Assembly (NCBI GenBank): GCA_910587065.1
Contig: CAJUMA010000004.1
Span: forward strand, 62,001-126,000
DNA length: 64,000 nucleotides
Direction of reading: 5' to 3'
Source: an uncultured Bacilli bacterium
Lineage (GTDB): Bacteria; Bacillota_I; Bacilli_A; RF39; UBA660
Position numbers and translations under genes: made by a program. Below, piece by piece: positions 58,576 to 64,000 of the stretch (positions are counted from its first letter, which is position 1; the number at the start of each line of letters is the position of its first letter). The notes beneath the pieces are model-generated. The model saw only the letters and a list, made by a program, of their open reading frames with translations. It was not told the DNA's origin and did not search any database.

Positions 58576-59802
58576 ATGAAAAGAAGGAATGTAATTTTAT
58601 TGGTTATTATACTTGCAATAGGTTTTGCTGCAGTAAGTACAACACTCGTACTAAATGGAAGTTTAAATGTAGCAAGTGATAATGAAGACTTTGATGTATA
58701 TTTCTCAAACTCAATAGAAGATGGAGTGGAGAATAAGAAATTAATCAAAGATGATACACATCTAGAATTTAACAAGAACATGAGTCTTGTAGGAGAAAAG
58801 TATATACTAGATTATGATGTAACAAATGGCTCAAGAAACTATGATGCAGAGATAAGTATTAACTGTACAGAATCAAATGAATATTTGAAAGTAACAAATG
58901 AATTTGATACAAGTGAGTATTTAATCTCAACCGAAACAAGAAGAGGAAAGTTAACCATAGAAGTGTTAAAACCTTTTGTTGGTGACTCTGAAGAGAATAC
59001 AAAAGATATAAGTATAAGCTGTGAAATAAGAGGAAATGCAGTAGAAAGAGATTCATTAGGAAGTGGTACACCTGCTGATAAAGTAAAACAAAGTAATTGG
59101 GAAATAACAGAAGATAAAGATAATAATGGAGAGTTATCTAAAGGAGACTTAATTACTTTAGGAACAGAATCATTTTATGTCTATGATATAGAAGGAGATA
59201 AAGTTAAGGCATTAAGCCAATATAACTTACATGTTGGAAATGTCTGTACATCATCAGATGTTTCTTCATGTTCCCAATTAGAAAATCCAACAGGTTTACA
59301 AAGTAAAGATGCAATTGGAGCACAATTTGAAGGAGTTACTCCTACCTCATTTCCTTGGATTGGTGTCACTCCCTTTCTAAAAGACGAAAAAATACATACA
59401 CTTCCAGAAGGACAAAAAGCCAATGATTATAATGCAAGTGATATAAAACCTTATGTTGATGCATATGCAGAAAAACTTAGTGAATTAGATGGAAAAGTAG
59501 AACAGGTGCGATTAATGACTAAAGAAGAATTAGAAGCTGCTGGATGTGATTCAAAAAAGAATTCATGTAAAACAGGCTATGTTTGGAGTAACGGTAATTG
59601 GGTAGAAGACTCTAATTTTGTAGGAACATCGATGGAATTTTTATATTCGACATCATATTGGACTTCATCATCTAATGATCAAGATAATCTTTATGTTTGG
59701 GATGTTGGATCTCTTGGTGATTGTGTTTGGATTGGTGTTAATAATATTGTAGCTTTGGGAGTCCGCCCTGTCATAGAAATAAGCACATCTTTATTTCAAT
59801 AA
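58576..59802 (+). CDS. Surface protein with shared N-terminal module and DUF6273-like C-terminal domain
   Basis: 408 residues; ATG 58576 (MKRRNVILL). Anchor helix at about 6-28 (IILAIGFAAVSTTLVLNG), family beta domain (DFDVYF, NYDAEISINC, ISISCEIRG). The C-terminal domain of about 220 residues has the pattern seen in many gut Firmicutes surface proteins: GTESFYVYDIEG, VRLMTKEELEAAG, TSYWTSSS, VWDVGSLG, LGVRPVIEIST. One close Cys pair (CDSKKNSC). The function of this domain is unknown. Its DNA and upstream region are closest to the gene at 5126. Confidence 0.8.
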   Translation: MKRRNVILLVIILAIGFAAVSTTLVLNGSLNVASDNEDFDVYFSNSIEDGVENKKLIKDDTHLEFNKNMSLVGEKYILDYDVTNGSRNYDAEISINCTESNEYLKVTNEFDTSEYLISTETRRGKLTIEVLKPFVGDSEENTKDISISCEIRGNAVERDSLGSGTPADKVKQSNWEITEDKDNNGELSKGDLITLGTESFYVYDIEGDKVKALSQYNLHVGNVCTSSDVSSCSQLENPTGLQSKDAIGAQFEGVTPTSFPWIGVTPFLKDEKIHTLPEGQKANDYNASDIKPYVDAYAEKLSELDGKVEQVRLMTKEELEAAGCDSKKNSCKTGYVWSNGNWVEDSNFVGTSMEFLYSTSYWTSSSNDQDNLYVWDVGSLGDCVWIGVNNIVALGVRPVIEISTSLFQ

Positions 59803-59810
59803 ATGAATTT

Positions 59811-59838
59811 AAGGTAACAGTTGTTGTTATCTTTTTTT
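59811..59838 (+). terminator. Terminator of the 58576 gene
   Basis: AAGGTAACA pairs with TGTTATCTT, followed by T. Confidence 0.75.
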
Positions 59839-59895
59839 CTTGCTTTATTGCAATTTAACTAGCAATAAACTATAATTGTTTATGAGGTGGCTTTT

Positions 59896-60645
59896 ATGCT
59901 AAAAATAAAAGATTTAAGTGTTGCTGTAGATGATAAAGTTATACTAGATAACTTTTCTTTAGATATAAATGATGGTGAAATTGTTGCTTTAATGGGACCT
60001 AATGGAATTGGTAAGAGTACAATTTGTAAAGTTATTATGGGAGACCCTAATTATAAAGTTCTAAAAGGTAGAGTTACTTATGATGGAGAAGATTTACTTA
60101 AAATGCCAATAGAAGAGAGAAGCAGGAAGGGAATATATTTAGTAAGTCAAACGCCAACAGAGATAGAAGGAGTAACTAATGCTGAGATGCTTCGTGTTTC
60201 TTTGGAATGTCGTACAGGAGTCCATACTAATTTTTTTGAGTTTAATAGAAAAGTAAGTGCCATATGTAAAAAGCTTAATATACCAGATTCATTTATTCAC
60301 CGTTCAATTAATGTTGGTATGAGTGGTGGAGAAAAAAAGAAAAATGAACTTTTACAATTATATGTATTAGAACCAAAGTTTATTATATTAGATGAACTTG
60401 ATAGTGGTTTGGATGTTGATTCCTTAAAAGAACTTGCTTTATCACTAGTAGACTATATGGATAGTAGCAAATCTATTCTTATAATTACACATCATACTTC
60501 TATTTTGAAATATATTAAACCTAATAGTGTTCATATTTTAAAACAAGGCAGTATTGTTGCATCAGGAGATTTTACACTTGCTGAAGAAATTGAAAAGAAT
60601 GGCTTTAGGACATATGAAGTAGGGGAAAATAAAACTTATGAATAA
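59896..60645 (+). CDS. sufC: Fe-S cluster assembly ATPase SufC
   Basis: 249 residues, ATG 59896 with TGAGGTGG upstream. ABC ATPase motifs are clear: Walker A GPNGIGKST, signature MSGGEKKKNELLQL (SufC-specific form), Walker B FIILDELDSGLD, and ITHHTSIL. SufC drives the conformational change of the SufB/SufD scaffold. It overlaps the next gene by 8 bases. Confidence 0.95.
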   Translation: MLKIKDLSVAVDDKVILDNFSLDINDGEIVALMGPNGIGKSTICKVIMGDPNYKVLKGRVTYDGEDLLKMPIEERSRKGIYLVSQTPTEIEGVTNAEMLRVSLECRTGVHTNFFEFNRKVSAICKKLNIPDSFIHRSINVGMSGGEKKKNELLQLYVLEPKFIILDELDSGLDVDSLKELALSLVDYMDSSKSILIITHHTSILKYIKPNSVHILKQGSIVASGDFTLAEEIEKNGFRTYEVGENKTYE

Positions 60646-61267
60646 AATATTAATGGATGGGGATAAATTATTTTTAGAAGAATGTTATGATAAAATAGAA
60701 GTCCATGGAAGCTCTATTATCTTCATTAAGGATTTAGATAATTTTAAATTAGAAATAAATGTTTTAGATAATTCAACTCTCTATATATATGATTTTAGTA
60801 CAAAAAATGTTGATAAAGAGATAACTATAAAGCAAAACAATAATACAAAAGTAGGTTATGTGCATACATTTAAAATAGAGGGAGACTACAAATTAAAGTA
60901 TCGTGCCTATATTAATGGGAATAATAATTCTAATGAAGTTTATATTAGTGGAGTAAGTAAGGGAAGTGTTTTTTTAGATGTTGATGGTACAGTAAAAAAA
61001 CAAACGGTTTTAAACTCCTTAAATGAAAGTATAAAAGTACTTACTACTAATGGAAAGTGTTTTGTATCTCCTATTTTACATGTAAGTTCGCTTGATGTGA
61101 TTGCTAATCATAATACAGCTATTTCCAATATAAGAGAAGACGAATTATTCTATTTATTAAGTAAAGGAATTAGCAAAGAATCAGCAGTCGCTTTAATAGA
61201 AGATGGTTATGTATATGGATATATGAAGAAGTATTCAGAAGAATTTTATAATTATATAAAATGTTAG
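60638..61267 (+). CDS. Short SufD/SufB-like scaffold protein
   Basis: 209 residues, about half the usual SufD or SufB length. The conserved C-terminal core is present (HNTAISNIREDELFYLLSKGISKESAVALIEDGYV), as is a reduced run of beta-helix strands (VEVHGSSI-like, LEINVLDNSTLYIYD). The N-terminal helical domain is missing. A Cys occurs in NGKCFVSP. No separate SufB gene follows in this cluster. It probably binds SufC through the C-terminal helices and may form the whole scaffold as a homodimer, or pair with a SufB coded elsewhere. Confidence 0.75.
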   Translation: MNKILMDGDKLFLEECYDKIEVHGSSIIFIKDLDNFKLEINVLDNSTLYIYDFSTKNVDKEITIKQNNNTKVGYVHTFKIEGDYKLKYRAYINGNNNSNEVYISGVSKGSVFLDVDGTVKKQTVLNSLNESIKVLTTNGKCFVSPILHVSSLDVIANHNTAISNIREDELFYLLSKGISKESAVALIEDGYVYGYMKKYSEEFYNYIKC

Positions 61268-61277
61268 GAGGTGTAAA

Positions 61278-62471
61278 ATGAATAGAGAAGATTTTCCAAT
61301 GTTACAAAGTAATATAATTTATTTTGATAATGGTGCTACAACATTTAAACCTAAATCAGTAATAGATGCGACTAGTTACTATTATAGTGAGATATCAGCT
61401 AATGCCCATAGGGGAGATTATGAAATATCTTATAAGGTGGATGTAGCTTATGAAAATACCAGAAAAAAAGTAGCTAATTTTATCAATGCTGATCGTGAAG
61501 AAGTTATATTTACATCAGGTGCAACAGAATCGTTAAATATGATTGCCACTGGTTTTTTTAAACCAATTTTAGAACCGGGTGATGAAATACTTTTAACTTT
61601 ATCCGAACATGCTAGTAATGTTTTGCCTTGGTTTAGGTTGGCTAAAGAATGTGGAGCTATTATTAAATATATTGAATTGGATAGTAATTTGCATGTTACA
61701 GTTTCTAATACTATGGCTGCTATAACACCTAATACGAAAGTAATAAGTATAGCAGGCATAACTAACGTTGTTGGAGATGAAAGACCATTAAAAGAAATAA
61801 TTTCCTATGCTCATCATAATAACATCTTTGTTGTTGTTGATGGGGCTCAAAGTGTGCCACATATGAAAACAGATGTTAAAGAATTAGATTGTGATTTTTT
61901 GGTTTTTTCGGCTCATAAAATGTGTGGACCAACTGGTGTTGGAGTGCTTTTTGGAAAAAAAGAATTATTAGAGGTATTAGAGCCTATTAATTTAGGTGGG
62001 GGAATGAACGAATCTTTTGATAACATTGATTCAATTTATTTAAAAGAATTACCGACAAGATTAGAAGCAGGAACCCCAAATATTGCTGGTGTAATTGGAC
62101 TTAGTGCAGCAATAGATTATTTAAATAAAATAGGAATGGATAATATAAAATTATACGAAATAAAATTAAAAAAATATTTAATTAATAAACTAAAGAATAT
62201 ACCACATATAAGTGTTTTAAATGAAGAATGTGATAGTGGAATAGTTGCTTTCAATGTTGATGGAGTTTTCCCACAAGATGTAGCGTACTATTTAAATAAA
62301 TATAATATTTGTGTAAGAGCAGGTAATCATTGTGCTAAGATATTAAAAAATGCAACTGGTATAAAAAACACTGTAAGAGTCAGTTTGTATTTTTATAATA
62401 CAGAAAGTGAAATTGATAAATTTGTTGAACTCTTAAGTGATAAAGAAAGAATTGTAAGAGAGATGATATAA
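61278..62471 (+). CDS. sufS: Cysteine desulfurase SufS
   Basis: 397 residues, PLP-dependent. Start FPMLQSNIIYFDNGATTFKP is typical, the PLP Lys is K214 (FSAHKMCGPTG) and the catalytic Cys is C352 (RAGNHCAKIL). Group II desulfurase style, with a short catalytic loop. It takes sulfur from cysteine and hands it to SufU. AGGAGGTG precedes the ATG. The TAA overlaps the sufU ATG. Confidence 0.96.
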   Translation: MNREDFPMLQSNIIYFDNGATTFKPKSVIDATSYYYSEISANAHRGDYEISYKVDVAYENTRKKVANFINADREEVIFTSGATESLNMIATGFFKPILEPGDEILLTLSEHASNVLPWFRLAKECGAIIKYIELDSNLHVTVSNTMAAITPNTKVISIAGITNVVGDERPLKEIISYAHHNNIFVVVDGAQSVPHMKTDVKELDCDFLVFSAHKMCGPTGVGVLFGKKELLEVLEPINLGGGMNESFDNIDSIYLKELPTRLEAGTPNIAGVIGLSAAIDYLNKIGMDNIKLYEIKLKKYLINKLKNIPHISVLNEECDSGIVAFNVDGVFPQDVAYYLNKYNICVRAGNHCAKILKNATGIKNTVRVSLYFYNTESEIDKFVELLSDKERIVREMI

Positions 62472-62902
62472 TGGATAGTAATATGAAAAGAGAAGTTATA
62501 CTAGATAATTATTCTCATCCGTTTAATAGAGGAAAAGAAAACGAAGGATACATTAAAGTAAATTCGAATAATGAATCTTGTATAGATAATATAGATTTAT
62601 ATATTAAGTTTAATGAGGGCATACTTGAAGATATAAAGTTTGATGGAGAAGCTTGCGCTATTTCAACAGCATCAACTTCTATTATGATTAAGAATATGAT
62701 TGGTAAATCAATAGATGAAGTAGAGAGTTATATAAAGAATTTTGAAGCTATGTTAAATGAAGAAGAATATCAAGATCTTGATTTTAATGAAGCAATTGTG
62801 TTTGATGAAACATATAAACAAGGTAATAGAAAAACATGTGTTACTTTACCATATAGAGGTATAGAAAAGGCTATTAAAGAGTATAAGAATAGTCTTGTTT
62901 AA
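62471..62902 (+). CDS. sufU: SufU sulfur-transfer protein
   Basis: 143 residues. It has the zinc/sulfur ligands expected of SufU: Cys in NNESCIDNI, Cys in DGEACAIS and Cys in NRKTCVTLPY, with the Asp at the usual place (CID). The family insert (about 18 residues) that separates SufU from IscU is present. SufU accepts persulfide sulfur from SufS. Order sufC-sufD-sufS-sufU follows Bacillus, but sufB does not come next. Confidence 0.94.
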   Translation: MDSNMKREVILDNYSHPFNRGKENEGYIKVNSNNESCIDNIDLYIKFNEGILEDIKFDGEACAISTASTSIMIKNMIGKSIDEVESYIKNFEAMLNEEEYQDLDFNEAIVFDETYKQGNRKTCVTLPYRGIEKAIKEYKNSLV

Positions 62903-62942
62903 GAATTTTCTTTATGTTAAAATAAACTTCGAGGTGTTAATT

Positions 62943-63599
62943 ATGTCAGAATGTTTACAACGTGAATATAAAAAAGAAAAAAGAAACAGAAATGTATTAA
63001 AAAGAAATGTTGAAGTTGCAGAACAAGAGAAAAAGACTTTTAGGGATAACTATTATGCATTAAAGAACTATAAAACTTATTATAGAAGTTATTTAGAGGA
63101 AAGAAAAGTGACCTTAGTAGCAGAAATATTTTCTATAATCTATTATGTTTACTTAGCTCTTAGTGTTACTGGCTTTTTAGTTTTCATAGGTTGTTGTCTA
63201 GCTTGTTTTGATGTTGTTTGCTTGCGTGATTTTTTTTCTACTTTAAACGAAAAGAATAGACGTAAAAGAGAATTAGAAAAGTTAGGTATTGACGAAAACG
63301 TTGATTTATCAAAACTTTATGATAAATGGGAAGAATCTACAAAAAGAGTAAGAGAGCTTTTAAGCGAATTAGATTTAAGTGAAAAAAAAGTTTGTAGACT
63401 TAAAAGTATAGTAGAGGCACCAGACTTAGCATCAAGGTTAGAGTTATTAAAAGATAAACCAGAGCTAAGAAAAGCCTATTTAGAAGAGATGTTTCAAGAC
63501 TATTTGGATGAATTTTCAATATATGATGTTTCAAATGTTCACCTTAGTGAAGAACTAGTTCTAGAAGAATCTGTAAAAAAATATAATAGAACTATTTAA
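62943..63599 (+). CDS. Coiled-coil membrane protein of unknown function
   Basis: 218 residues from ATG 62943 with GAGGTG upstream. A basic coiled coil (about 1-60, REYKKEKRNRNVLKRNVEVAEQEKK), a hydrophobic hairpin (IFSIIYYVYLALSVTGFLVFIGCCLACF) and a second charged coiled region. The position is where Bacillus has sufB. No Fe-S motif is visible. Unrecognised. Confidence 0.65.
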   Translation: MSECLQREYKKEKRNRNVLKRNVEVAEQEKKTFRDNYYALKNYKTYYRSYLEERKVTLVAEIFSIIYYVYLALSVTGFLVFIGCCLACFDVVCLRDFFSTLNEKNRRKRELEKLGIDENVDLSKLYDKWEESTKRVRELLSELDLSEKKVCRLKSIVEAPDLASRLELLKDKPELRKAYLEEMFQDYLDEFSIYDVSNVHLSEELVLEESVKKYNRTI

Positions 63600-63606
63600 G
63601 ATAAAA

Positions 63607-63632
63607 AAAGGGGATTTTATTAATCCTCTTTT
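63607..63632. terminator. Bidirectional terminator
   Basis: AAAGGGGATT pairs with AATCCTCTTT between convergent genes, with A- and T-runs on both sides. Confidence 0.75.
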
Positions 63633-64000
63633 AATATGTCTAGAATATGAGTACAAAGTCCTAGAATATCACTTCTTTCACAAATTGATAAATGATACTT
63701 GATAAATATGTCAAATTCTTCTATATTAAGTTTATTGATATATTCACGGAAATAATTAGCAATAGTATCAGGTGATACAATCTTCTTTCTCGTTAAATTA
63801 GCTTGTTTGTTAAGTTTATCAATATCTTCTAGGCGAACATAAGAGTAAAGATCATCGGCTTTACTTGTTATATGAAAATTACTATCCAATCTATCAAGAG
63901 AATTAAGTATTTCTTTTTCCTTAAAACCATGTCTAATGACAGCGTATTCATTCATTATATATTGAACTAAGATTGTTCCGTTTTTCTTTAAGACTCTTTT
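63620..64000 (-). CDS. C-terminal part of a probable SAM-dependent methyltransferase (5' cut by window end)
   Basis: The minus-strand frame stays open to the last base. The upstream part reads KRVLKKNGTILVQYIMNEY, the strand after helix D of class I methyltransferases (RxLKpgGxLi). The following residues (KSDDLYSYVRLEDIDKLN-like) are helical. An ATG at 63955 exists but has no good ribosome site and would cut into this strand, so the gene most likely starts beyond the window. About 127 codons are seen. The substrate is unknown. Confidence 0.6.
   Translation of the reverse strand, partial: KRVLKKNGTILVQYIMNEYAVIRHGFKEKEILNSLDRLDSNFHITSKADDLYSYVRLEDIDKLNKQANLTRKKIVSPDTIANYFREYINKLNIEEFDIFIKYHLSICERSDILGLCTHILDILKED

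Overview
This is a low-GC, Gram-positive-type chromosome segment, with about 75 supported protein genes. Stop codons include TGA (for example the dnaB gene ending at 29369), so the code is the standard bacterial one and not the mycoplasma code. Firmicutes markers are plentiful: three T-box leaders (ileS, leuS, tyrS), the Bacilli-type loader pair DnaB/DnaI, FtsA-FtsZ, MurT/GatD, SufC-D-S-U, RNase J, YtxH and YidD. Three genes point to endospore formation: a CotE-type coat protein, a CotY/CotZ-type cysteine-rich coat protein and a Cse60-type protein. The best guess is an uncultured, probably gut-associated Bacilli lineage of the RF39/Erysipelotrichales kind. This is inferred from gene content and protein style, not from a search.

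Layout. 1-4.5 kb: the tail of a surface protein, then a T-box(Ile) operon of a CYTH enzyme and an IleRS2-type ileS with an altered GIHH signature. 4.5-7.8 kb: a type I toxin-antitoxin-like locus, a BspA-like surface protein and two helical genes. 7.8-9.4 kb (minus strand): rpsD with a structured leader, and tatD. 9.5-15.4 kb: a GH31 glycosidase, then a T-box(Leu) operon of a small membrane protein and a leuS with a complete Nudix domain inserted in it. 15.4-22 kb: an Rpn-type nuclease remnant and two more surface proteins (SGNH hydrolase; beta-helix). 22-30.3 kb: cotE, an RNase J-like protein with lost metal ligands, a 935-residue helical protein, dnaB and dnaI. 30.3-34.5 kb: signal-anchored surface and Flp/Tad-like pilus genes. 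34.5-41 kb: cse60, an ATP-grasp enzyme, a SpoVB/MurJ-type flippase, trmB and an envelope operon. 41-45.8 kb: a membrane-bound XRE regulator, a secreted protein and an ABC transporter with three membrane subunits. 45.8-53.1 kb: a zinc-ribbon protein, T-box(Tyr)-tyrS, small membrane proteins, the CotY/Z protein and a second type I toxin-antitoxin-like locus. 53.2-64 kb: gatD-murT, a kinase-like protein, ftsA-ftsZ, a fourth surface protein, the suf cluster and a methyltransferase cut by the window end.

Recurring themes. (1) Four surface proteins share one N-terminal module: a membrane anchor plus a beta domain of about 120 residues with two conserved cysteines. Each carries a different C-terminal domain. 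Two of them also share a 30-bp upstream element that is 26/30 identical. (2) Several proteins keep a fold but have lost catalytic residues: the RNase J-like protein, GatD and a membrane-anchored PTS EIIB-like protein. (3) Two paralogous compact loci pair a hydrophobic peptide of 23-24 residues with a convergent antisense RNA ending in nearly the same hairpin. (4) The aminoacyl-tRNA synthetases are unusual: GXHH IleRS2, Nudix-LeuRS and a very short tyrS T-box. No tRNA, rRNA, CRISPR array, intact insertion sequence or prophage was seen.
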